Shown: positions 36,331 through 46,747 of the stretch, piece by piece | Numbering within the stretch: position 1 is the stretch's first letter | Layout: each line of letters opens with the position of its first letter | NCBI GenBank assembly: GCA_947000775.1 | Contig: CAMQGK010000567.1 | Coordinates: 18,215,001-18,279,000, forward strand | Length of the DNA: 64,000 nt | From: Pterois miles | Taxonomy: Eukaryota > Chordata > Actinopteri > Perciformes > Scorpaenidae | Reading direction: 5' to 3' | Notes under the pieces: model-generated | What the model saw: the letters and a program-made list of their open reading frames with translations, nothing else | Told to the model about the DNA's origin: nothing | Databases searched by the model: none | Position numbers and translations under genes: made by a program

Positions 36331-38785
36331 ATATGTTTCCCTAGAAAGTACTACTGGAAAGCAGTTGCGTTGTGTGGGAATGTACTTGTAGGAGACAGGG
36401 TTGGATCGTGGGGGCAGATGGTCAGAGGCCCACTTCTAACCAAAGGTCAGTGGGTCTGGAGCAGCATTTGTGGAGTGAAAGTCTGGTACTTTTTTATGTT
36501 GCATTGCACTAAAAAACATTTTGTCAACATCCTCAACACATGAATGGGGTCCAGACTAAGGGTCCTTTCACGCCTAGCCTGTTCGGTTTGGTTAAAACGA
36601 ACACTGGTGCATTTGCCTGGTTACTGCCATGCATTTCATATCATGAGTTGCTGGCAAATAAATAAGTTTAGTTTTGATTGTAGAAGTTTGTGGAAGTAGA
36701 GTTTAGGTGCATTTGCTTAGATGTTATGTCAGAGAGCTGTTCACTCTGTTAGTGATCACAAAAACCTTTCCAAAAACTCTCACAAAAACTGAGTCATTAT
36801 ACAAGTTAAAAAGCTTCCTCTGTCAGTAATCCCCGAGTATTTGATGAGGTATGACTTGAAGAGGGTTGCAGTTCAACAGCACCACCAACATCTCTAGACG
36901 GGGACTACGCTGAAAGCTTTCAGTCTAAAATCCTAACGGTTTTTATTTGTGTTTTTTTTTAAACATTGTATGAGATGTGTAACATCTAAACAGTGCCATT
37001 GTTCACAGTGACTCATTTATTTTTTTGTGTTATGTACTCTGGCAGAGCTGCTGCAAAAATACTGTCTCGGTAGGAGAGTCTTTGAAGCGAAAGAATAAGG
37101 TTAAAGCCCTGGAGCAAAACTGAAAAAAAAGACACTAAGGAGCACACAGTGGAAGCTGTATTTATTGTATTTCGCAGAGAGAGGGAGTGTAAAAAAGAAG
37201 TGGGGTTGGCTGAGAGGTCGTAGAATTTATACTGATAGTATTTCTTGCAGTCCAGAAGGAAAGGTAAAAGGAGAGCAGCTCTACAGTATAAAAAACCCTG
37301 AGCTTCAGGTACTATTTTGATTGGATACTAATTTTTTTTCTACTTCTGGGTGCCATTGCTTAAAAACAATCCTGCACTATCCTATAACAATGAGCGCCTG
37401 TGTGCTCACATTCATAATCTCATAGGTGTGCTGCACAGAGACGGTTTGATATGCCGAGAGCTTACGTCTCACAGGAGAGACGAGGGAAGTCGACGCAGAC
37501 ATGTGTGCTTGTTCTCTATGCCTATGGGGCTGTTCACATCCTCCGTGCTTGTAACTGTGGAGTAGCTCAGTCCTGCCTGCATGCATCATTAAGCTGACCA
37601 ACACTGTGCTCGATGTGCCTGTGCAGTGGAGAACGCAGACGTAAACAAGCTCCAAGCACCTCACTAATGCTGTTTGTCTTCTTTATGGCCCATTTTGCCC
37701 ATTGAACATGGATGTGCCTATTACGATAATTAAAAGAGGAGCCAGACGACTAGTTGCGACAATTCCTGGTAATTTTCTGCATTGTTGCTTATTTTTTAGT
37801 GTGAGGTTTATTATCACCCTAAAATCTCCTTCATTAGTGGACGTGGCAAGCGTGATGAAAACAGTTTATTGACAGTTTTGGTAATGTCATTTTACATCCC
37901 AGGAAGAGAAATAAAATAAAACATACTCTAAAGAAAAGAAAGACGGTAATTCATTTCTTTATGGATGCAATAAATACTCTTTATATCTGCATGCTCTCTC
38001 CCAGGAGTGCTGTTTTATTGACTCCAATGATCTGTGGTGGTGTGTGAAGCTCCCTCTCACTACTGATTCACTGAGCAGAACTTCCTTCCTCAGGGGGTCC
38101 TCGTCCACTTACTGATCTGTCCAGGTGTCACCACTGATGCTGGATCCCATGTGGACCATCTACACTGCAGCAGTGCCTTCCACAAAGACCAGCAGCCTTT
38201 ACTGTCTCATCTCAGCACCACTCAGCCTCACCATCCTGCAGGATTATGGTAATACCACCTTAAGCCTGTTTTGTTTAATACAGTGTATATTGTGTGGAAC
38301 CTGCTGCTTACAATTAAGCTTTGCATTAAAAAAAAGTTTAATTTAAACCTGCAATATGCAATTATTTCTTTTCCTTTTGGGCTCAGATGAGAGGAAAGTA
38401 AAGGGAATAAAGAGTCTTCAGTCAAGCTGTCAGTCAAGAGCACAGTCATTGTGCAAAAAAGGCATGGCTTTTGTTTTTGTACGTTTTTCTGTACTTTCCC
38501 TGAGCTTTCACTGTTTGCACAGGGCTACAGTATGCAGTACTTTGATTTTAGAAGTGTTCCAAGCTGCTGAGAGGAAATACTGCTATCAAATGCAACAGCA
38601 GGGAGTCTTAGAAGTTATAATAAGTTGATATATTGTGTGTTTATTTACATGTAACCTGATGAAATTCTTTTATTTTATTTCTTAAAGAAGGTGTGATCTA
38701 TGTGCGTAACTTCAACTCAGCTCCAACGCCTCAGATGGTTGTCAGTTAGTTGTTACCATCAGAGGGTATGAGGTGTTGGTCTTAC

Positions 38786-39451
38786 CTTTATGAGTTTGCA
38801 CCTGATCTGAGCGGACACCATGTGGCTGTTCCGCAGGTTTCCCACCCGGAACATGAGGCACAGTTTCCCGTCTCGCTGAGAGATCACGGCGTCCTGACTG
38901 AACATGAGCGTCTCTGCGCGTTTCTTAGGTTGGGACATTTTTATGAACATGCAGCCGATGAGAAAAGCGTCCACTATGGAGCCCAGCAGCGACTGGAACA
39001 GGAAGAGGATGATGCCCTCTGGACACTTCTCCGTTATGTACCGGTAGCCGTAACCGATCGTGGCTTCGGTCTCGATGAAAAACAGAAACGCTGAGGGGAA
39101 GTTGTAAACATTGGCCACGCAGGGGGTGTAAGACGCGTCGTGGCCGTGATTCAGGTCTCCTCTGATATAAGCGATGATCCACCACATCGATGCCATGACC
39201 AGCCACGCGATCGTGTACGTTAGGATGAAGATGAGCAGGTTCCATCTCCACTTCAGGTCTACCAAAGTGGTGAAGAGGTCGGAGAGGTACCTGCTGGTCT
39301 CTCCGCCGAGGTTCCCGTGCTGCACATTGCAGCGACCGTTCTTGTCCACGAAGCGCTGGCGTTTCTTCTTAACCGGAGCAGAAAAAGCGGTAGCCCGATT
39401 TGTGTTAACCACCTGGTAGTCTTCACCAAATTTTCTCCGAAGTGCCGCCAT
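38786..39451 (-). CDS. kcnj3: kcnj3 coding exon 1: GIRK1 (Kir3.1) N-terminus, both membrane helices, pore and start of cytoplasmic domain
   Basis: This exon encodes residues 1-222 of a G-protein-gated inward-rectifier K+ channel subunit. GIRK1 forms heterotetramers with other Kir3 subunits at the plasma membrane, opens on G-beta-gamma and PIP2 binding, and slows heart rate and neuronal firing. Visible landmarks are: the start MAALRRKFGEDYQVV, matching GIRK1; a KKKRQRF basic stretch at 28-34; M1 at about 70-91; the pore helix and the filter TIGYG at 131-135; M2 at about 146-170 with the rectification Asp at 161; and the PIP2-site cluster QPKKR at 174-178. Phe125 before IETE is the pore-helix Phe peculiar to GIRK1 (human F137), which separates it from GIRK2-4. 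The start has a good context (A at -3, G at +4). The exon ends AAG|GTAAGA at a codon boundary. The human N-glycosylation sequon NYT is replaced by SYT at 107-109. Paralogue a or b cannot be decided here. Confidence 0.97.
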
Positions 39452-39900
39452 TTGAGCTCTCCTGAAGTAAAAGTAGAAATACTTGCTGTTTAATCCATAT
39501 TTTTGGTTGTTTAAGCCTCCAAAACTCTGTTTCTGCAGTGCGTAAAATGCGCCATGGCCACTTTAGCGCGCGTAAATCCTGGGAATATATTAAAAAATCA
39601 CGTGTATGAGTGTTTTTAAAGCACTGATATTATCCGTTTGTTATAAAAAAAAATACCTACTATCCCTCCAGTTATTTTACATGACATCAGAAGATCACTG
39701 ACAGTAACTGTGCGCTCTGCTCAGTCTCCACTCACTCTGACTGGCGTGGTGCTCACCAGTGGAGCGAAATACGAGGAGCTGTCTACCATTCACAGCTTCT
39801 GGTGGGCTGTGGAGGATGAAGAGGGGAGTGAGGAAGAGATATGAGGAGAGGGAGGGAAGAGGGGAGGGGGGAGTTACACAAGACTACGTTTGTGTGTAAA
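39452..39900 (-). promoter_or_regulatory. kcnj3: kcnj3 5' leader and proximal promoter, with a possible 5' UTR intron
   Basis: Ten bases upstream of the ATG the minus strand reads TTTCTACTTTTACTTCAG, a good pyrimidine tract and AG acceptor ending at 39462. A strong donor, ACTG|GTGAGC, has its first intron base at 39756. Together they would define a 295-base intron in the 5' leader, with a noncoding exon running upstream from 39757. Farther up (39,810-39,920) the plus strand is a G/A-rich block with GGGGAGGGGGG at 39861-39871 and a short GA run. No TATA box is convincing. The transcription start is not determinable from sequence. Confidence 0.3.
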
Positions 39901-41699
39901 GAGAGAGAGAGAGGGAGGGAGAGGTGGACAATTTGACTCTTCTGTGTGGTTTATCTGGTCAATTAAATCAGGACTTAATTCATATTGTAATTCATTAGCT
40001 GATTAATTTATTCATTCATTCATCATACAATGTCTTTAAATTGTGGCTGATGCTCTGTGATTAACCGCATGGAGGGTCACACACAGATCCTGAGTGATGA
40101 AACTAGAGGATCTTCATGCTTTCAAGTTAAACTGTGCCATCTACTGGAAGGACCAGCTATGTGCATATTTGATCTAATAGAAGCACATGAGCAATATCGG
40201 GGACATTGACTAGTTGAATTGCAGAGTAATTCTTTGTGTTTCTGTTAGCCTGTGATATTGTACTAAAGCTTATTAAATTTAAGTAATTGACTAATAAATA
40301 ATAAACAGTATTTTTCCAAAATCTTCTTGCTTTAAATAACTTAATCATTCCCACTCAATGTCCAAAAGCTTTACTCTTTTTGAGTCTGACATTAAATCTG
40401 TGCTTCTCATCTTTCCTGTGCAGCTTTCTTATTGATTTAGACAATGGATGGTTACGAGAGGGGAGGACTTCCTGGACAAGGATTCTCCCAAAGGACAGTC
40501 CTAAAAAGGATGCTACGTCCTTGACTCTCCTTGCCCTTGTTTCAATCAGACAGAACATAAAATGTCTGCATTGCATGTAAGTATTATTAATTAATGCATA
40601 CTTACAGTTTCAAACACACAGGTGGGATGAAGAAGAAGTTCTTGAGTGATCTGATCATGTGACCCTCATCCCAAGTACTTTTGGTACTTTTGGTTCAGGA
40701 TGCCTTAGAGTATTCCTGTCGTGAAAGACACCTGCGCTCTTAGAGAAAACACATCCAAAATCTTTACAAATTACATTATTATTTATTGATTAAGTAATTA
40801 ATATCTAATATCTTAATAATTTATATATTTCAAAGTGTTTTGAGCACTTGATCAGTAAATGATCTAATGAGCTGATTTTATTTTTCAAGACTGTCAGCAT
40901 CTGTGTACCATATTTAGCTGCTGTTGTGGGAGGCAACACGCCAGAAAAGTTTAGTAAAGCAACAGGTATAAAGTGTAATTTTGTCCGCAGCCCTGCAGGA
41001 AACCCTACCATCATGAAGGTTATAATATTTGTGTTGAAATTGTTTCAGAGAGGTGTTGATTTAACTTAAATAAACTGCATTATCCACAGAGGTTTCTCTG
41101 ATAATCAGCCTGCTGTACCTAATATAAATAGGGTGGACAAAATAATAAATACGGCCGTCAGTATAATGCAATTATTTACTTGCAGTTAGAGTGCATGCCT
41201 GGCTTTAAAGTGTATTTTCCTATATTATTTGCAATTTGGAAAACTAATCGTAGTTAAGAGAAGAAATAATATCTGTGTTGTAGGTGTGACTTAGTGGATA
41301 TTGGCTTTAACGCCTACCTTGTATATTTGGACTTTGATTATTTGATTTAATTGATTATTTGACTTTACTGAGTACTTGATAGAGTATTCGTCTCATGTAA
41401 GTGCATTTCTCTGCATCATCTTTAGGTCATAAATGAGAGAGGGGGATAGCTCCCAGAGAGACAGCAGCTTTAGATAGAAGATGAAAAAGAAGTGCAGTTT
41501 TCATTGATCATTTTGGAATAATTTATACAATAAATGCAGATTAATCTTGTTATTCTAGTGTATCTTTCAGTTATACTGAAAGACGGACCTGAATATTTCA
41601 AGATCTCAGCTGCAACTGACATCAGACAACAAAATGATATTTTATATTATTTACATTACAGAAAAGTGAATGCAGAGAAAGAAAAGGTTTTCATGTATC

Positions 41700-42110
41700 A
41701 CAGGCCAGCAGCTGCTTAGCTTAGTTTAACACAAAGACATGAGAAAACAGCAAGCCTGGCTCTGTCTAAAGATAAAAATATCAGCCTGCCAACACCTCTA
41801 AAGCTCACTAATGAACACATCACATACCATTTGTGAAATCTGTACAAAAGCTGTAGTGTAGAAGTCTTTTACAGGATTTATGTGCCAAACTGCTTCTTAG
41901 CAGGGTGCAGTAACTTCCTGGATTCGCTGTTGGTTGCATGGCAGCCTCACTGTGAATGTTTCCAGATTGTATAATAGGCTAGCTAAGCTAACCAGCTGCT
42001 GGTGGTACCTACACATTTTGTGTACAAATATGAGTGTTATCGCTCATCTCATCCAACTCTCAGCAAGAAAGCAAATAAGTGTATTGACCAAAATGTGGAA
42101 CTTTTGGCTG
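41700..42110 (+). repeat. Interspersed repeat, longer copy
   Basis: It begins near GGCCAGCAGCTGCTTAGCTT and continues through AACACCTCTAAAGCTCACTA and GTACAAAAGCTGTAGTGTAG. It resembles a repeat widely seen in teleosts; its start has a partner at 2430-2528. Confidence 0.6.
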
Positions 42111-42791
42111 GACGGCAGAGAGCCAACCCTACAAACACAAGAGTCTGTCATTGAGTGATGAAGTTACACCATCGGTGTTGAGTGTTGCTGTTGCTCTATC
42201 AAAATGAAAAGGTGGAAACAGTCCTTTATGCGAATGAGCTCGTCCAGCGCGGCTCATGAAACTTGGACCAAGCTGTGAAACTTGTCCATCTAGTTCTAAA
42301 ACTAAATGAGGTTCAGCCATGACATCGCCTTTCTCTCTTACAGTGTTTCAGAAGTAGTTTTTCATGGATTGTTTAAGCAGAATAACAGAAAGTTTGGCCA
42401 TCATGTTGTTTCCTGTTGAAATGGCAAGCAGAAAACCAGGGACCAATCAGGTGCATTCAACGATAGGATCCGTCACCGCTTGAACGGCCAGTTGACAGTC
42501 AGTATAGAAGCAAAGAGATGAATCTCTGATGGGTTTTTTTGGATGGAAAACACTTAATTATATTTATAATATTTTATTGTTTAACACAAGCCATTCTGGT
42601 AGAATATGTCAATAGAATAGAAATAATTTTGTAGATGTTTTACTTGCGTCCAGTAGTCACTTTCAGTCCAAAATGGTGGGAGCGTAGCTTGCTGCTTTGT
42701 GCTGAAATTGCAGTGGAACAAACAACTGACTTTCACTTCTTGGCAATATACGTTTTTTGCCATAGTGTCCTCGCCGGACCTGGTGGACATT

Positions 42792-43093
42792 GGGGGCGGC
42801 AGTAGCTCAGTCTGTAAGGACTTGGGTTAGGACGCAGAAGTCACGGGTTCAAGTCCCCCATGGACCAAGACCAACTGGTTGCTGGAGAGGTGCCAGTTTA
42901 CCTCTTGGGCACTGCAGAGGTGCTCCTGAGCAAGGCACCAAACCCCCAACTGCTGGGCGCTTGTCAGGAGCAGCCCCCTCACTCTGACATCTCTCCATTG
43001 ACGCATGTATATGTACTGTGTGAACAACAGAGTGTAAAAACTGAATTTCCCCACTGTGGGACTAATAAAGGAATATCTTTCTTTCTTTCTTTA
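42792..43093 (+). mobile_element. tRNA-derived SINE, full length
   Basis: The head has an A-box-like TAGCTCAGTCTG (42803-42814) and a perfect B box GGTTCAAGTCC (42846-42856), so it derives from a tRNA gene with an internal Pol III promoter. The tail CACTGTGGGACTAATAAAGG leads to a (TTTC)n run. ACATT flanks both ends (42787-42791, 43094-43098) as a likely target duplication. Small frames over it are not genes. Confidence 0.85.
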
Positions 43094-43622
43094 ACATTAT
43101 AGTCATGACCACAGACTGACCATACACGGTCCAGCCATATACTCACATCTTATTTAATCTCTTTTCTGCGTTCAAGTAAACATGTAACAGAAAAGTGGAA
43201 CCAGAACTTTGAAGTTGCAAAAGTTGTAATCCCAGTCTGACATGATGAGCTAGGAGATGAATGTGCAGGCAGACTTTGTTCGATCTGCTGAAGTATCACC
43301 GTAACCGCAAAATAAGTTTACCAGTGTATATAGCACCTAATAAATGAGAGTAGTATTGACTGAGTTTCTGATTTGAAGCATATGCCACCAAATATCAAAT
43401 ATCGGTGAACCAAATAGAATCATCCAAATATTATTTTATCCCCACAGCACACTTCTCACCACTGCAGAGGTTTCTAATAACTGACAAGGGACTTCTAGCT
43501 CAGCAGAGGGACCTCGTACCCGGCTGTGATCCTCCTGACAATTGAGGATTAGAGCGTAGACGGCCAGGGTCGCCATCTGTTATGTGTAGGCATCAGGCTT
43601 TCCCAGTGAGAGGAATCCAAAT

Positions 43623-43625
<3 letters not shown>

Positions 43626-43700
<75 letters not shown>
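43626..43700 (+). repeat. (CA)n microsatellite
   Basis: An uninterrupted run of about 37 CA units, the longest in the window. Confidence 0.98.
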
Positions 43701-43702
<2 letters not shown>

Positions 43703-44559
43703 AGGCGTCCGAAGCTTGGCTCTCAACCGTTCAGTTTTCTTGGCCGTCAATATTAGATGAGGAAGGAAATTTAGCGTTCACATCCAAATTATTTGTGGTA
43801 TGTGAGGTTTGGATGGATTCAGTGGAGGAGGGACTGGGAACAAAGACATGCTGAATTATTAATGAGGAGTTAGAATTGATAACCATCTGGGTTATATGAT
43901 ACACAACTTGCCAGAGATTCCAGACATGAAAATATCAGACTGTTTTTCATGTTCGTCATCCTTCATAGCTGTGGTCTGTGTGCAGGTGCAGACATGCTCA
44001 CTCCTCTGTCCCCTTCGCTGTGAAGGCAGATCCAGTCAAAGCGGAGTCAGTGGTGTTATATGACGTGACTCGAAGAGCAGGAGTCGTAATGTCTCTGACC
44101 TTAATGTCCAAACACTGATAGTAGGTACTGATGGAAAGTTGAGCCGCGTGGTGACATTTCCTAACCTTAGACTGACACATAGTCTCAGAACAGGACACTG
44201 AAATAACACTTACAGGATGTCTCATCTTTGTGTCTGTTAGTTTATGTGCTTTTGTGTGTTCATGCTCAAGCCTGACAGGATTTTAAAAGTCTGATATAGG
44301 CATGTGAGAAATTATCGAATATGGTGATGATTTGTTTTGCGATACTGTTGATTCTCAAAAATGTATTAATAGTTTACATGCAAAGATTAACTCAGTTAAT
44401 ACTTTATTTCATTTGCAAAGATATGCACCCTTTCAGTCCATGTGTCCTCTCAACGTAGTGCTGTGATGTTGGAAGTTACAGACAAATGTTCTGATTGCAT
44501 GAAAAAGTCCAATTTTATGCAAATGGTGGTTAAACTTTGACAATTTTTGACTCATTGAC

Positions 44560-44900
44560 AATTTTTGACTTTAATTCACTTCTGATTGGTTAATCACAGC
44601 GTCCTCAGTCTGTTATTTCTTTATAAAAGACTGTTGTTATGTATAACAGACCATTGCTATGTCTGCTGTGTCTACACAGTTCTAATGGAAGACTCTGGAA
44701 GACTGTTTTTGTGTCAAATTGTTGATTTCTTAAGTAAGTAGCTGCTGTGTAATAAGTGGGATAATGTACAGCTAGCAGGTCATTATTACGAAATAAACCC
44801 TTTCAGAGCGATGCTTGGCATTGGGGTGCAGCATCACCCTGTCAGGGTTTCTTGCACAACAATGACGGCTCGCTGTGCGTTATCCCTCACTTATAAGCCA
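44560..44900. repeat. Palindromic foldback element, copy 2
   Basis: It has the same family features as copy 1: AGCAGGTCATTATTACGAAA, CACCCTGTCAGGGTTTCTTG and the flanks CAGACCATTGCTATG and TTATTTCTTTATAAA, in the opposite orientation to the 23.2 kb copy (ATAGCAACGGTCTGC). Confidence 0.75.
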
Positions 44901-46599
44901 TGCATGGCAGGATTTTAGAAACACTGAGGTATTATACACCCCAAACTATCCCATGTGTTTTCAAATGTTGAAAATGTTCATGTTATTTGTTCTATTAAAG
45001 TTGCAGTTGGTAACTGAGCAAATATGATAAAAAGCCTCCTCTAGTGCTCCTAATGGCATGTGCAAGATTTCGATGTTTCCAATGGAAAATAACCAATCGG
45101 AGCCAAAATTTCTCCACAGCAGCGGTCAATCACTGCTTACGAAACATGCAAAGTCCAACTGTCAAACTAGGCAGCGCTGATCAATTATGAATAAATAATC
45201 TCTTACTGTAGTACCTATTTCTCACCTCAGATGTACTGTTTAACTGTAAAATGAGAAAATTTGTGATCCGGCAGCCATGTTGAAAAAAATACCATGTATT
45301 AGTTTTTTAAGTGCAGAATATTAATCCTCCAGATTCCCATATCCTCCATGAAGATTAGTTGATAAAAAAAAACCTCACTTGATAAAAAATCTGTTTCTTG
45401 GTTTGCATTAAAAGAGAACATGATTAACCTTGAACTACATTCATATTCTCAAATTTTAATCACCGATTTTCATCTCGACTCAGTTCATCAGGCGGCTGTC
45501 ATACATATTTAAACACTCAGAGTTGAGAGTAATTTCAAAGATATCACTGTCAGCTGTGTGGGTTGTCATCATGGAGGATATGAAAGGAGCAGGGACATCA
45601 AAAATGCACTCACTGGCCTTTTTTTGCATTACTCTACTGTCTGAATTTCAATTATGCTCTGCTTTCTGAATTAATTGGTTCATTAGCAAAGGCAATTAGG
45701 AGTGGGGGCGTGAGGCCTGACTCTGATGTGCTCTTAGATGTATACACAGTCACTCATCCGGCAGATCTAAGAGCTGCACTTCTGAATACATCTGTCAAGA
45801 TCATCTGAATGAACATTTCAGCCATTTGAATATCAGGGATCTTCATTCACTACGGCCATTCAAGGTGGGTTTTTCTTCTTTTGATTAATGACTGAAATGA
45901 CACAACGTTACTTGCTGGAAATGAAATGAACAAACAAAAAGATATATGTGTGTCTATGTATAATCCATAAATAATAATGATCCAATGACATGATCTCGAT
46001 AGGCTACTTTTACCTTTTGATAATTTAAGAAAATGTAGCTGATGACTTGTGTAATTTTGTGTTTGTAGTTGCCTATCAATATTTGGCATTACTTTTGGTT
46101 TTAACAGAGTATTTAACATATCGTAACCGTCTGAATTTGCTTCATATGATTGAGAATAAAAGTAACAGTACATAAGCATTGTGACTTGTTTCCCCTCTCC
46201 TCGCAAATATTATTAATTAATCATTAAAAATATTTTTATTTATTTTGTGATTTGAAACTCCATACTCTGTTTTCATATTGTGAAATTTGGAGTACAGCAG
46301 TATTAAACAGATCTGTTTATTTTTTTTTTATACTATATTATATTAGAATCTGAAGAAAGTTGCTTTCTGTCTCACTACGGCAGACCATACATGCACAACT
46401 TTGCAGATAAAATGCAAGATTTACATTAAATGCAGGGATTATAGACCATTGAATAACTATGAAATTGTCTAATGAAAACTGCACAATATTTATATTTTAG
46501 AACTAAATGAGTATCTATTTGCTTAATCATTTTAAATGCCATTAATAATAAAAAGTCAGATTTTTTATTATTATTTTTTGGACTCACTTCAGGACGTGT

Positions 46600-46747
46600 C
46601 CGCCTGCAGGACCCAGAATCCTCTGCGCCGAGGCAAGATGGAAGAACCCAGCAGCTGCGGGAGAACAATGTTTTGGCTCTAGATATTGAAACGGACAGCT
46701 GAGGGTGAACTACGCGAGCCAAAGCAGCGGGTCATGGTCCTGCACCG
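46600..46747 (+). other. znf281: znf281 noncoding exon 1 and core promoter region (predicted)
   Basis: A GC-richer patch in AT-rich surroundings ends in a strong donor, ACCG|GTAAGAG, after 46747. Joined to the acceptor at 48343 it gives a 5' leader. The predicted exon contains an ATG-initiated 14-codon upstream ORF (46638-46682) and a second upstream ATG at 46734 whose frame crosses the splice junction. ACCCAGAATCCTCTGCGC at 46611-46628 resembles a ZNF143/STAF site, and CAAGATGG at 46634-46641 resembles a YY1 site. The 5' limit is a guess because no transcript data are available. CpG density stays raised into the first 300 bases of the intron. Confidence 0.5.

Larger units (their letters stand above)
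25124..38785 (-). other. kcnj3: kcnj3 intron 1
   Basis: This 13.7 kb intron is bounded by GTAAGA at 38785 and TTTCAG at 25124. It is rich in repeats: a large composite repeat at 25.3-25.9 kb with a nested MITE, an inverted pair of related repeats at 26.8-27.3 and 31.3-31.85 kb, SINE-type tails near 28.85-29.02 kb, two copies of a repeat with CTCF-like motifs, a 23-bp minisatellite and a LINE fragment at 35.6-36.1 kb. The stretches 29.1-31.0, 32.0-33.3, 33.9-35.2 and 36.6-38.7 kb show no recognised gene or repeat. Some of this may be conserved noncoding DNA, which cannot be judged without another species. Confidence 0.85.
39901..46560. other. Intergenic spacer between divergent kcnj3 and znf281
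   Basis: No coding exon is recognised in this stretch. It contains one full tRNA-derived SINE (42792-43093), a large CA microsatellite (43626-43700), a teleost-type interspersed repeat at about 41680-42110, a second foldback copy at about 44560-44900 and a further repeat-like block at about 45000-45270. The interval 45,580-45,840 is single-copy-looking and dense in homeodomain-like ATTA/TAAT cores, so it is a possible enhancer, but this is inference only. The 40.1-41.5 kb stretch is AT-rich with nothing identified. Confidence 0.7.

Noticed and set aside
38125..38346. Possible extra kcnj3 or antisense exon near exon 1
   Set aside because: The frame has no similarity to Kir channels or other proteins, and exon 1 to exon 2 joins in frame without it.
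42790..42987. A functional tRNA gene at the A/B-box sequence
   Set aside because: The A box has a mismatch, no cloverleaf with a proper acceptor stem forms, and the downstream body and tail mark it as a SINE.
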